Of a stretch of DNA of 64,000 nt, positions 1-9,877 are shown piece after piece. The stretch is taken from assembly GCA_965644295.1 (NCBI GenBank), contig CBFFRP010000217.1, positions 248,001 to 312,000 of the forward strand, in the 5' to 3' direction. The position numbers and the translations under genes are program-made. This stretch comes from Paraphysomonas bandaiensis (lineage: Eukaryota > Chrysophyceae). A model generated the notes under the pieces. The model was not told the origin of the DNA. It searched no databases and worked only from the letters and a program-made list of their open reading frames with translations. Within the stretch, counting starts at the first letter, position 1. Each line of letters opens with the position of its first letter.

Positions 1-1020
1 ATTCCTGACCATCTACTGGCTAAAAACCAGCAGGCGACCCCGGAAAATATAGCTCTTTTTAAGAGTGCGAAGGCGGGGTCGATGACCGGGGTGCTTAACG
101 CTATCGATAAGGGTGCCAAACCTGATTTTTTTTATAACCCTGAGGACTCTAAGAACGCCCTCCATGTCGCCGCTGAGGAGGGATACACAGATATCGTGCG
201 GGAACTTATAAAGGATGGCGCCTGTGTAGACTGTATTGTGCTCGGCTCAAAAGATACCGCTCTCCATCTCGCAACAAGAAATCAGCACACTGAAGTCGTT
301 AAGATCCTGATCGATGCTGGCGCAAGTTGCACTGCAGGTAATTGTGCGGTGTGAATCAACCAATAGGCATGTTTTCTAATGAATTTTATGCTCGTGTTAT
401 TGAAATGTGTTACATTACTGAATGCTATGTATTTCTAGTCAACGGATACGGCAACTCAGCTCTTCACGAGGCGATGCGGGAGGACTGTGAGGAGATCTCT
501 GAGCTACTACTTGCCCAGGGATGTGACGTCAACCTTCCAAACCATAAGGGGAGCACCCCGTTTCATTTTCTCTGCTATCATGAGCAGGCTACTCCTGGCC
601 ACCTGGAGTTCGCTCGAAAATTGGTTAAGCACGGTGCAGATATTCACGCCCGGGACGGAAGAGGGATGACCCCATTCCTTGTGTGTTGTTCCAGTGGAAG
701 GTGAGTCCTGCTAGTAATTTCCTCTATTCTAGCTTTGTGAATTCATATATCTTGGTTTTGTGTATGGACGCACTGTTTGCAATATACATCTACATTAAGT
801 GACTTTCTCGAAATATGTTTAGCATACCGTATTGACCGTTTTCTGTAGGGAGGACCTGATCGATCTCTTGCTTGAGGAAGGAGCTGATCCTACTGTCAGA
901 GATGGGAGTGGTCGAAGTGCCCATGATATTGCTGAATTTCATCGCCACCCTCACATTATGCAGAGATTCACAGACGAGTCTCCGGTTCACAGATTTCACA
1001 CCGCCTTTGACAGGAAATAA
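1..1020 (+). CDS. Ankyrin-repeat protein, 3' part (5' end outside window)
   Basis: Three exons, 1-337, 439-700 and 849-1020, join in phase through GT..AG introns of 101 and 148 nt and end at the stop at 1018-1020. The reading frame is already open at base 1, so the start lies upstream. The product shows at least five ankyrin repeats, recognisable by motifs such as NALHVAAEEGYTDIVRELIKDGA, TALHLATRNQHTEVVKILI, SALHEAM and TPFHFLC. Each is a helix-turn-helix unit that usually mediates protein binding. No catalytic domain is visible in the part present, so the partner and process are unknown. The C-terminus after the last repeat is short and ends in DRK. The repeat call is secure; the role is not known. 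Confidence 0.85.
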
Positions 1021-1220
1021 ATCCAACAATTATTCCAATCCCTATCGTTATGTTATTCAAGGGCACGTGAGATTTACTCAATTTTAAAGGAAAGTGTAAA
1101 ACTTCTGTTGTTAGTTTTAGTTTATGATGTGATAAAATGATGTATCTCCGTAGTGAATTGTAATAAATCTGGAATGAAATCGACATACACCTTGAGACCT
1201 GGTGGTGAACTTTTTGCATT

Positions 1221-1431
1221 TAACAGAAGTTGACATTATTTGCTAAGGTTTACTATTCTCAACTGATAAGATGAAATTATAAACATTACATGATAAAGAA
1301 CCTAAGTTGTGTTCGATGTGTTCAACACCATTCATTTACTACTATAGTGTACAAACCACCCACTCAGTGATCGTATCCTGTATAGTCATCCACTTCTACT
1401 TCAGTTTCATACTACATAATATATATGTAAT
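1221..1431 (-). repeat. Tandem partial duplication of the LTR 3' portion
   Basis: These 211 bp repeat 1432-1631 up to the shared CATAATATA and then diverge in a short AT-rich junction (1424-1431). In element orientation this is the LTR 3' part (presumably R-U5). The target duplication GCATT lies outside it, at 1216-1220, so it was part of the inserted unit or arose inside the LTR afterwards. Confidence 0.9.
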
Positions 1432-1724
1432 TAACAGAAGTTGACATTATTTGCTAAGGTTTACTATTCTCAACTGATAAGATGAAATTATAAACATTAC
1501 ATGATAAAGAACCTAAGTTGTGTTCGATGTGTTCAACACCATTCATTTACTACTATAGTGTACAAACCACCCACTCAGTGATCGTATCCTGTATAGTCAT
1601 CCACTTCTACTTCAGTTTCATACTACATAATATAATGTACTAATTACATATATATCTTTCGATCCTTGCATCTCACATAATACTGCACTCAATTGCAAGT
1701 ATATAGAATCTTCAGATCTCAACA
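1432..1724 (-). repeat. 3' LTR of the copia element (293 bp)
   Basis: It is identical to the 5' LTR at 6432-6724. On the minus strand it follows a purine-rich tract directly. Its downstream side continues into a 211-bp partial LTR copy instead of flanking host DNA. Confidence 0.95.
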
Positions 1725-1733
1725 CTCCCCCTC
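1725..1733 (-). other. Polypurine tract of the copia element
   Basis: The minus strand reads GAGGGGGAG, abutting the TGTTGAG start of the 3' LTR. This is the expected position and composition for plus-strand priming. Confidence 0.85.
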
Positions 1734-1849
1734 AATTGAGTGTTGTACTTATGACGCCTCCCAGCTATTGAATGCCTGAGATAAAAAAATTCTTGACAGT
1801 AAAATAGACTCATCTCTAAGTCTAAACCTCTGTCTAAAAAACTCAGTAC

Positions 1850-4243
1850 CTACTTGCGCCTTCTTTTATCCCTTGGTCCCTCATTAATCACTTCAGTGGA
1901 ACTCTTAACTTTCTCTCCAAGATTTCTCTTTCTCTGCTCCATATATGATAAACCAACCAATGACTTTGTATAAATATCTGCTGCTTGTTGCGATGTATGC
2001 ACATGCACTAACTTAATCGTATTGAACTGATTGGGATCCACGTGCTCTCTCACCATGTGATACTTAATCTCAATGTGCTTCGACTTCTTGTGAAACACTG
2101 GATTTTCGGCCAAATCCTGGGCACTCTGACTGTCGATGAAGAATGGTGTGGGTTTGATGAGCCTCAACTTAATCTCACCCGTCACCCCCCGAACCCATAG
2201 CACTTCTTGGAGACCCGAGTAAATACACTGATACTCAGACTGCATGCTTGACGTTGCCACTGTCGTCTGCAGTTTGGACTGCCAGACTATAGGCCCTCCC
2301 GCTGCAAACCCAACGTACCCCGACGTGGACTTCCTGGAGAGCTGATCTCCCGCCCAATCCGCGTCAGTAAACATATGGAAGTCGAACCGTCTACTCCCAT
2401 ATTGAATCCCTTTGTCAATAGAACCACGAATATATTGCCATACATGTGTTAATAGCTTGCATACTTCAATATTCACCTTATTACTGAACCGAGACAGTAC
2501 TCCCACTGCATAGGCAATATCCGGCCTCGTGTTCATCGATAGATATAGTAATGCACCTATCAGCGGCCGATATGGGAAGTTATCTACTATAAGCTGTTCC
2601 TCCTCGGTATGCTCATGCCGCGCCCCTTTTGCCACTAAATCCATTGCTTCCGCCGGTAGAGGACTCTTCCGTACCTTTCGCGGTGACCCAAGATACTTTT
2701 CAAACTTTTCTAAGATCTTAGCCGCATATACTGATTGGTCAAGACGAATATACTCTGGCGTTCTTGTGACTCGAACATTCAGAAAATGTTCCATCTCGCC
2801 CATATCCTTCATATCAAACCGGGCACACAGTTGAGCTTTAATATCCTTCACTATGTTGACATCACGACCTAACACTAGGATATCATCCACATATATCGTT
2901 AATAATATCAATTCATCGCCCTTATACTGATAATACAAACACGGGTCTAATACACATGGTTTAAAATGCATAGATCGTATGAATTTATCCAATGTTTTCC
3001 ACCACGACCGCGGGGAACTCCGAAGCCCGTATAACGACTTCTTCAACTTAAAGCAGTACCCCTCAGGCAGCTGAAAGTCCGGAGTTGCCTTCATATATAC
3101 ATCCCCCTCTATATCTGCATATAGAAATGCGTTAGACACATCCAGTTGATGAATTACCATGTTCATCACGAAAGCTATGGCGATTAACAGTCGCACTGTT
3201 ACCCCCTTAACAACGGGTGCGAAATGGTTCGCCCAACCACTCGACTGCTGTCCACAACCGATTGCTACAAGACGAGCCTTATATCGGCGGACCTCTCCCT
3301 CCTTATCGTACTTCTTTCCATAGACGTACTTGGAGTGCAGTGGGACGACTCCGTCCGGTATACGAGTCACCTCCATGGTATCTCGCTTCGCCAAACCCTC
3401 TCGCTCTACACGGCGAGCTCGTCTCCACTCCCTGTGCTCGGCACTCTCCAAGGACTCACGATGTGTCTGAGGCACTGTCGACTCTTCCGCTGACATCCAC
3501 ACTGAGTCTGCCTCCTGTAAAAGGTCACTCACATCACTCTCATCACTCAAATGATGGATTTGTCCTAACACCGACACATTCGTTACCGTCCTTGGAGTTC
3601 TTGCGCGTTTGCCGTGCGGATGATTCTCGGCAGGGGTCCCTTCCCCCGAAGGTAATGCTGAGTCAGCCTGGGGCTGCACCTGCCCACTTTCCGACTGCTG
3701 TGGCACCACTCCGCTGATACCGCCGTCACGGTTGTCAGTAACTCTGGCCCTAACCACCCTCTGCGCAAGATCCTCTGTCATCTTCTTGATGTCAGCAATA
3801 TGAATAGGAGTTTTATCCTCCACTTGAACCTGGTTACCAGTAACCAACGACCGGTATCCCACAATAAGTCCCTTCCTTATCACCACTCTGTTAGTCTTGT
3901 ATAGCAGACCACCATCCTCATGGTGCTTTCCGATAAGATACTCAAACTCACCCGGTTGACGAGCCTCGGGATCTATAGCCACTTGAGCCTCCTCCAGCTC
4001 TCTATAATAATCCTGAGACCTCTCAGGTACCGATTCATCAAATAATACATGTACAGAGTGTACTACGGTGTCCCCCACTAGCACCTTGTATCCTTTTCGA
4101 TCAGCTGGATACCCTATGAAATAACCTGTCATTGCTTTGTCCTCCCAGTCCTTCCTCCTGTCGGCCTTGGGTGTTAGCACATATGCTTTGCACCCCCATT
4201 TCCGTAGCCACGATAGGCTGGGAACGCTCCCCCTGGGACACAC
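1850..4243 (-). CDS. Copia reverse transcriptase-RNase H (second part of Gag-Pol)
   Basis: This frame lies -1 relative to the upstream half and overlaps it at 4174-4243. It has no convincing start of its own (the reading begins at a GTG), so it is the continuation of the polyprotein. It starts at the integrase C-terminal segment PSLSWLRKWGCKAYV, passes through a serine/proline-rich linker, and contains the reverse transcriptase with VDVSNAFLYADI, LYGLRSSPRSWW and the catalytic YVDDILVLG. RNase H follows, with TDADWAGD, TTVATSSMQSEY and DSQSAQDLAENP. The protein ends KRRRK. All key RT and RNase H acidic residues are present, so the only visible lesion in the element's coding capacity is the frame change at 4229-4233. 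Confidence 0.92.
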   Translation of the reverse strand: MCPRGSVPSLSWLRKWGCKAYVLTPKADRRKDWEDKAMTGYFIGYPADRKGYKVLVGDTVVHSVHVLFDESVPERSQDYYRELEEAQVAIDPEARQPGEFEYLIGKHHEDGGLLYKTNRVVIRKGLIVGYRSLVTGNQVQVEDKTPIHIADIKKMTEDLAQRVVRARVTDNRDGGISGVVPQQSESGQVQPQADSALPSGEGTPAENHPHGKRARTPRTVTNVSVLGQIHHLSDESDVSDLLQEADSVWMSAEESTVPQTHRESLESAEHREWRRARRVEREGLAKRDTMEVTRIPDGVVPLHSKYVYGKKYDKEGEVRRYKARLVAIGCGQQSSGWANHFAPVVKGVTVRLLIAIAFVMNMVIHQLDVSNAFLYADIEGDVYMKATPDFQLPEGYCFKLKKSLYGLRSSPRSWWKTLDKFIRSMHFKPCVLDPCLYYQYKGDELILLTIYVDDILVLGRDVNIVKDIKAQLCARFDMKDMGEMEHFLNVRVTRTPEYIRLDQSVYAAKILEKFEKYLGSPRKVRKSPLPAEAMDLVAKGARHEHTEEEQLIVDNFPYRPLIGALLYLSMNTRPDIAYAVGVLSRFSNKVNIEVCKLLTHVWQYIRGSIDKGIQYGSRRFDFHMFTDADWAGDQLSRKSTSGYVGFAAGGPIVWQSKLQTTVATSSMQSEYQCIYSGLQEVLWVRGVTGEIKLRLIKPTPFFIDSQSAQDLAENPVFHKKSKHIEIKYHMVREHVDPNQFNTIKLVHVHTSQQAADIYTKSLVGLSYMEQRKRNLGEKVKSSTEVINEGPRDKRRRK

Positions 4244-6432
4244 TCATATGGAGACATCCATCCTTGCCACGTCCGAGTTGGCATTCGTCGCACAATGTAA
4301 CATGCAGTTTGATAAGCATCAAACCAGAACGACTTTGGAAGTCCAGATGCCGTCAACATCGTCAGTGTCATCTCCCCAATTGTTCGGAATTTCCTCTCAG
4401 ACACCGCGTTGAGCTCTGGCGTGTCTCGTGTTGTATGTGACACCCGAGTCCCATATCGCTGCAACAGATACTCTCTTATCTGCTGACTAATAAGTTCGGA
4501 TCCTCCATCGGCATGATACTCCACTATACGGTTCCACCCCTCGTACTTCACTAAGTGGACCTCGCACAAGTGTCGTAGACATTTGAACACCTCCTCTCCG
4601 CTTCGAGTCCTCAATCCATATTCCCATATCATCTTTGTTGCTAAGTCCGTGAATAGGAGCACGTACTTATACCCTTGTCTGGATTCACAATTCAGGTAGA
4701 CTGAGATGTCCGCTGTCACTCGTTCCAGAAACCTGACTGCGCTTAGCTCTTCGTTGTCCCGTGATTTGAACGAATGCCTGGTTATCTTCGCCTTGGCACA
4801 CCATTTACACAGGGGTTTCTTGCAACTCTTCTCCTTTGCCTTCGAAAGGTGATGTCGTTGTAGTCCTGATCCTCTGAATAACATGTGTCGGTGAGCTTCT
4901 AATAACTTCGATTTCGAGACATGTCCAGTACGCTCATGTAAGCGATCCAACGCATCTTGTCCTGTATTATCCGACAAATTTACCTCCTCCATCTGATTGC
5001 ACATAGACACATTTGGCAGATTTAACACCTCCATCAAGTCCACATACGGCATCCCTCCATGCTCATCGTACTCTCCAGTCAACACCTCGTTTCCAGAGTC
5101 CAATTCCACGATTTTAGGCTTTCGAAGCAGTTGTAATCCGTATCCCATTGATCTCAGCATTCCTCCTGACACAATGTTCTTCACCGCTTCTTCACTAACT
5201 CTGATGTCTCTCCATTCCCCGAATGTACCAGTTCCCTGTGTCTCCAATTGAGAACCCTTTCTAGTTAGTTGGATTGCCCCAAACTCAGGAGTAAATGACT
5301 CCAGTGCAATTTTATCCTTTACTATAAACAGTCTTTTACTTGCACAACTGTCCAGATATACACGAGGTTCTTCCGACGTATCCACCGATAGCAAAACCTC
5401 TTCTCCAAACATATTCGCTTCATCATCCGACGACTCTCCGTCGTTGACGTATTTCTTCCATTCTGTCTCGAATTTCCTGTTCGATTTTCGAGGATTCTCA
5501 TTATCCGGGTTTTTTATGTTCTTCCGTTTTTTCGACTTGCACTGTCGGGCTTTATGACTAAAATCTCCACAGATATGACAACCAGTATAATCCTTTGATC
5601 CTGGCTGCTGCACACTCTTCGAAGCCTTTTCCTTTGTCTTCCCTTTTCTTTTGAACTTATCCATTTTTCTTTGTCGTTCCTTAGCATAACAATTCGCTGC
5701 TACATGTCCCTTCTTCCGACAAAATGAACAAACCACTGGCTCCTTCGACGCCGTAAAATTGATCTCTTCAGATTTGTCTCCCTTTAGTTTCTTCAGCTGC
5801 GTCATAGCCTCGTCATACTCTTCACAAGCCTCTTTCACCGAATCAAATGTAGTTGTTGCTTTAGGCATCATCGCTACCGACATCCATAAATCATGTAATT
5901 CCTCTATCTGCAGCGCTGCTTTTATCTTTGCTAATTTACTTGCCTCTGTCTGCGGTTGTCCCAATTTTATGAGCTTCTGGATTATACCGTTCAGTCGATC
6001 TACCCCAACAGACACCTTTTCCCCCGGCCTTATTTTGAACGAATGGTATTCTGCCGTAGTCTTCTCCAATACAGTCCCAATCTCGCCTCTGAACCTATCA
6101 ACCAGTGTCTGAAGGAGCTCACTGGATAACACCTCCTTAGCAGGATCATCAGCAGGTAAAATTGCCTTCCCCTCCAAATATTGATTGGCTACCTCCAACA
6201 CATCAGGGTCATGCTCGCAAGCCTCCCAAATAGTACTAACACAGGTATCATTACGCTCTCTCCATGACTCTAAATTCCTTCCTCCGGCTGGCGGGTCCTC
6301 CAAGCCAAGATGGTTTCGGTTTTTCTTCATTAGATGCATCTTGATTTTTCTCGCTGAATAGTCTGCTTGGTTCTTGTCAAACCGTAGCTTCTTGTCATCT
6401 TCCCCATCCCTACAACTATCACTCGCTACCAT
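4174..6432 (-). CDS. Copia Gag, protease and integrase (first part of Gag-Pol)
   Basis: An open frame runs from a start at 6432, just inside the primer-binding site, or from an in-frame ATG at 6447 within the LTR, to a stop at 4174. Numbered from the upstream ATG, domains in order are a Gag capsid-like region (about 20-220); two CCHC zinc knuckles, C240-x2-C243-x4-H248-x4-C253 and C290-x2-C293-x4-H298-x4-C303, for genomic RNA binding; an aspartic protease with VYLDSCAS (D366) where DSGA is usual; the zinc-binding pre-integrase segment with HERTGHV and CKWC; and the integrase core with conserved D and E residues. The frame runs out just after MSPYECVPG, where the normal protein would continue into the RT half. 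Confidence 0.92.
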   Translation of the reverse strand: MVASDSCRDGEDDKKLRFDKNQADYSARKIKMHLMKKNRNHLGLEDPPAGGRNLESWRERNDTCVSTIWEACEHDPDVLEVANQYLEGKAILPADDPAKEVLSSELLQTLVDRFRGEIGTVLEKTTAEYHSFKIRPGEKVSVGVDRLNGIIQKLIKLGQPQTEASKLAKIKAALQIEELHDLWMSVAMMPKATTTFDSVKEACEEYDEAMTQLKKLKGDKSEEINFTASKEPVVCSFCRKKGHVAANCYAKERQRKMDKFKRKGKTKEKASKSVQQPGSKDYTGCHICGDFSHKARQCKSKKRKNIKNPDNENPRKSNRKFETEWKKYVNDGESSDDEANMFGEEVLLSVDTSEEPRVYLDSCASKRLFIVKDKIALESFTPEFGAIQLTRKGSQLETQGTGTFGEWRDIRVSEEAVKNIVSGGMLRSMGYGLQLLRKPKIVELDSGNEVLTGEYDEHGGMPYVDLMEVLNLPNVSMCNQMEEVNLSDNTGQDALDRLHERTGHVSKSKLLEAHRHMLFRGSGLQRHHLSKAKEKSCKKPLCKWCAKAKITRHSFKSRDNEELSAVRFLERVTADISVYLNCESRQGYKYVLLFTDLATKMIWEYGLRTRSGEEVFKCLRHLCEVHLVKYEGWNRIVEYHADGGSELISQQIREYLLQRYGTRVSHTTRDTPELNAVSERKFRTIGEMTLTMLTASGLPKSFWFDAYQTACYIVRRMPTRTWQGWMSPYECVPGGAFPAYRGYGNGGAKHMC
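6422..6431 (-). other. Primer-binding site of the copia element
   Basis: The minus strand reads TGGTAGCGAG directly after the 5' LTR. TGGTAGC complements the 3' acceptor end of initiator methionine tRNA, as in Ty1 and many copia elements. The last three bases differ from the usual vertebrate form. Confidence 0.75.
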
Positions 6433-6724
6433 AACAGAAGTTGACATTATTTGCTAAGGTTTACTATTCTCAACTGATAAGATGAAATTATAAACATTAC
6501 ATGATAAAGAACCTAAGTTGTGTTCGATGTGTTCAACACCATTCATTTACTACTATAGTGTACAAACCACCCACTCAGTGATCGTATCCTGTATAGTCAT
6601 CCACTTCTACTTCAGTTTCATACTACATAATATAATGTACTAATTACATATATATCTTTCGATCCTTGCATCTCACATAATACTGCACTCAATTGCAAGT
6701 ATATAGAATCTTCAGATCTCAACA
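6432..6724 (-). repeat. 5' LTR of the copia element (293 bp)
   Basis: On the minus strand it begins TGTTGAGATC and ends CTTCTGTTA. It matches 1432-1724 base for base, at an offset of exactly 5000. The right flank is the target duplication GCATT, and the left flank is the primer-binding site. Confidence 0.95.
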
Positions 6725-6729
6725 GCATT

Positions 6730-7038
6730 TACTTTCTGTACAATTGTGCCGTGAAAGTGAAATATAGTTGTAATTCGTAATTTTATGTTCCTTATATCCT
6801 TATATCAGTCTTAAAAGTATATACCTTGAAAAAATCCAGCATATAGGTAGTGAGATACTTTTCAAGAGAGTATTAAGTTAATCTATCAATCATAAACCGT
6901 TGTGGCTATGTGGGATAATAGGATGAGCTCACACACACCCAGTCGCATCAGTATTCTTCAATTCGTAGAAGCTTTTTTTACAACAATTAATGTACAAATC
7001 GTAAAGAAATTAAAATACCAAGGGCAGCGATACAGTCC
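6730..7038. other. Spacer between the copia element and the UCH gene
   Basis: About 310 bp of AT-rich sequence. It would hold the 3' untranslated region of the minus-strand UCH gene. I see no further feature. Confidence 0.6.
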
Positions 7039-7842
7039 TCAACAATCTTCCTTCTTTGCAAAAGCAATAATCGTAAATCTCATCTCCCCAGGGTCTCTAC
7101 TCATAAAGGAACGAATTTCTTCACAAGATCTTTCCAAAACTGCTTCCGGATTACATGGCCCATGATTAATAGGACAAGACTTTCGACCATCTAGCTCATA
7201 AAGATTCCCCTCTACACATCTGACATGCAAAATAAATATCATCAGGCAAAAATAAGGTATGAATGGTGTAACGTACGAGAAGCACACGAAATGGGTATTG
7301 ACATCTTCTCCACATTCTGTCACACCTTGTTGGGTAGCGGTCTCGTGGATTGCCTCAATTTCTTCGTCTTGATTAATGAACTAAGTTGCGCAGATTAGGA
7401 TACCCATAAACGCTGTGTGACGTACCTCTGCTCTTTCTTCAGCCGTCATTGAGCTTGTGCGAGCATAGAATCTGTCCAAATAGCTACCACTACGCACGGT
7501 GACATGATCTAGTACATTCCCCACGCAATTCAAAAGGGCGATAGTTCCACATGCATTCTTAATCGTCTGCTTTGTATAAAACAATCGATCAGACACGTGT
7601 TGTCCCTCATTCTCAATTCTTCTCTGCTCATTATCTCGAAACCCTCTTATTTCAGGTGTATCCTTCACCGGATACAGCATAATCACCCCTAACACAGGCC
7701 TAGGCACCATACTGAGAGCCCACTCCTCTGTGGACAACACATCGTAAAAGCTATACTCAGAGGTCTCCAGACCCATGCCGTGCATGTATGTATCGATTAC
7801 ATCCGGATTGGATTCGATTGGGTGCCATCGTTTCTCTGGCAT
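7039..7842 (-). CDS. Ubiquitin C-terminal hydrolase, UCH-L1/L3 family (peptidase C12)
   Basis: Exons 7426-7842, 7277-7380 and 7039-7219 join in phase through introns of 45 and 57 nt, both starting GTACGT. The 233-residue product is close to the 230 residues of UCH-L3 and aligns along its whole length. The catalytic set is complete: oxyanion glutamine Q92 (YTKQT), nucleophile C98 (NACGT), H169 (NTHFV) and D184 (YELDGRK). H169 and D184 carry the same numbers as in human UCH-L3. The enzyme releases ubiquitin or NEDD8 from small C-terminal adducts in the cytosol. The variable crossover loop lies in the last part of exon 1 and the start of exon 2. The first ATG (MPEKRWHPIE) matches the family start, so I am confident in it. 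Confidence 0.93.
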
Positions 7843-8640
7843 GCCGCTGTGAAATCTTACTCTATCACTATATGACTATCTGCTGGGCGGATGTACACAG
7901 CAGTGTGGTGAAGTGTGCCTGAGCATGCATGTAATGTACTCGGTATGATGCATATATCCACATACACATCATCAGAACAGAATCATGTACACAGCAGTAT
8001 ACTACTGTATATCAGCTATGTATACAGCAGTATTAGCTATGATCTGTGGACTATGGTAGGCGAATGCATCTTATTTTCGGAAATAAATTGAAGCATAAAT
8101 GCTCTATACAAATGCAATACAACAATGGCTGGAATACAGATAATTGTTGTCTCAATATTAGAGGCATATTGGAACAAAAATATACAAAGGATACGGGAAT
8201 TCCTAGTTCTGTTTTGTACACTCGTACAAACTGTAAAAGGCCCGCAGTCTTTATTCAGACCAGGCCTGAAAAAAACGACAAAACAGTAACATATAGAAAC
8301 ACACGTTACAATATTAACCTCTTAAAGTGTTGATAGAAAGTATTCATTATAGATGACTGAGACATGAATATCTTCACAACAAGTAGTCGAAATAACGGAG
8401 TACTCGTAGAGCAGTACTCCTCATCATTCTCAGTTTAGTGTGGATTCGCAAATATTTGCTTCGCTCTATCGGGATGCACCAGCTTGCACGTTCGACATTA
8501 AACATAGCATGACTCTCATGTAGTTTCTATTCCATTCGCTGACAAGTGCTATAAGCTAACAACACGATGTAGTTGGCTACAGCGCATGTCCATACAGTGC
8601 ATATCCATACACTTCCTGGCCATCCATACGGATAATACGC
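7843..8640. other. Spacer upstream of the UCH gene, with one hairpin
   Basis: About 0.8 kb of AT-rich DNA with no convincing gene. It contains TAC/CAGCAGTA-like simple sequence around 7890-8040 and the hairpin listed separately at 8238-8267. An open frame at 8046-8333 has no recognisable features. Confidence 0.6.
8238..8267. other. Hairpin with conserved core (copy 1)
   Basis: AGGCC (8238-8242) pairs with GGCCT (8263-8267). The loop region contains the near-palindrome GTCTTTATTCAGAC. The 25-nt core from GCCCGC to CCAGG recurs at 47706-47730 with one difference, but there the flanking stem is a different sequence that still pairs. Confidence 0.5.
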
Positions 8641-8649
8641 AACTTGTCG

Positions 8650-9400
8650 GTTAGCAATTTAGTTATTGAAGTATCTGCGAGGAACGACGAATAAAGGAAT
8701 AAAATTCAGTACAAGAGGTTCGATTTACATGTGTACAGCTATGCCTACTGGGCGACTGACATACTCACGAGATGTTCGACTGCGGGATAGTTTCTTATGT
8801 GCTGGAGCAATTGCATGGCAGTCGAAATTACAAACTACGGTTGCTATTTCCAGCATGGAGTCCGAATATATGGCTGTGTATGCTGCCATGGTCTGGCTTC
8901 GGGGGGTGCTCCGCGAACTTGGACTATCGCTAACGATGCCAACCCCATTCTTCATGTACAGCAACAGCGCTAAAGACTTGTCAGAAAATCCAGTGTACCA
9001 TAAACGATCTAAACATATACAGCTAAAGTATCACTGGGTCCGTGAGAACGTCAATTGTAAGTTTTCCAACAGCCTGGTTAATACATTTCTCAACAAAAGA
9101 CATGGCGGCCAACATATTCACGAAATCGTTATCTTCAAGCTGTTTAAGTTCTACGAAGAAACGATTCAGGGGAGAAGAGGAGTATTCAAATGAAGTAGAA
9201 GTGAGCCAGAAGAAGCGCTCAAAGGTTAGTGTGTGTTTTAGTGGGTATGAATTCCACATAACTGTGTTAGAGCGAAGTGTGGTGTACACAGTATCTTTAT
9301 GAAGATTTTACATCCGTTTTATCCTATATTATTACTAGATTTAGAAGTAATGTATAGCTGTAGTATAATGACGATTACCCGTTTCTACACTGAGTGGGAG
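8650..9400 (+). pseudogene. Decayed copia pol fragment (RNase H end)
   Basis: The plus strand reads YLRGTTNKGIKF, then a broken stretch, then WQSKLQTTVAISSMESEY, FMYSNSAKDLSENPVYHKRSKHI and KYHWVREN. This is the RNase H and C-terminal part of a copia Pol closely related in motif to the element at 1221-6724. The TDADWAGD motif region has degenerated (CTAMPTGRLTYS) and the C-terminus is frameshifted. Nothing upstream of RNase H remains. The purine tract GAGTGGGAG at 9392-9400, followed by TGTTGGAATA, marks the original 3' end of the internal region. This is a dead, truncated insertion. Confidence 0.85.
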
Positions 9401-9690
9401 TGTTGGAATACGTATGTTTCCCTAAGATAGAACTGTAGAATTCGTTAAATACAATGTGAAAATCAGTAATACGTAGTCAAAATGACTGAATAGCTACAAC
9501 TGTGAAACTGAAATATCATAACGGAAGTTAGTCAGAGGTTGACATGGAAAAAATATAAATTATGTTGTTGATGTGTTTTACGTGACAATGCATAATTGCC
9601 TACGTAATAATAATCATCTATCTAGTCTAACGACATAACTTTTCTTTCACGATCTAAAGAAGTAAAATCTTCAAAGTCAATAAATTGGCT
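9401..9690 (+). repeat. Probable 3' LTR of the decayed copia element (right end uncertain)
   Basis: It begins TGTTGGAATACG right after the purine tract, as copia LTRs do. No second LTR copy is present in the window, so the right end is a guess. The 20-mer at 9616-9635 recurs exactly at 61723-61742. Confidence 0.5.
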
Positions 9691-9877
9691 GGCTTAAATA
9701 TTCAGCATCTTAAGTTGTGTAGTTACTGATCATAGGAACAAACCCAATATCTGTTAGCATAGAAGCTGGGATGTATGTGTCCAGTGCATAGTCACTTTAT
9801 CATTTTATTAATCGTTTGTGTGACAGTATAAGAGTCAGTATACACTATTAGGATTCAGCTTAATACATGATTGTATC

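Larger units (their letters stand above)
1221..6724 (-). mobile_element. Ty1/copia LTR retrotransposon with intact ends and identical LTRs
   Basis: The element reads on the minus strand: 5' LTR 6432-6724, primer-binding site, gag-protease-integrase, reverse transcriptase-RNase H, polypurine tract, 3' LTR 1432-1724. The order integrase before reverse transcriptase defines copia (Pseudoviridae-type) elements. The direct repeat GCATT lies immediately outside both ends (1216-1220 and 6725-6729), a 5-bp target duplication. The two 293-bp LTRs are identical by eye, so insertion was recent. The outer left end carries an extra partial LTR copy (1221-1431) inside the target duplication. The coding region has one frame change near 4230, so this copy is probably not autonomous unless that shift is programmed or an assembly error. 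Confidence 0.95.

Noticed and set aside
3217-3717. Plus-strand open frames inside the copia pol region
   Set aside because: They are antisense shadows of the reverse transcriptase and linker coding sequence.
7277-7323. Reading the second UCH intron as coding
   Set aside because: The frame is open across it, but this would insert about 17 residues between the catalytic His and Asp. Splicing at GTACGT restores exact family spacing.
8046-8333. Open frame of 95 codons, plus strand
   Set aside because: No recognisable feature. It crosses the hairpin at 8238-8267 and repeat-like sequence.
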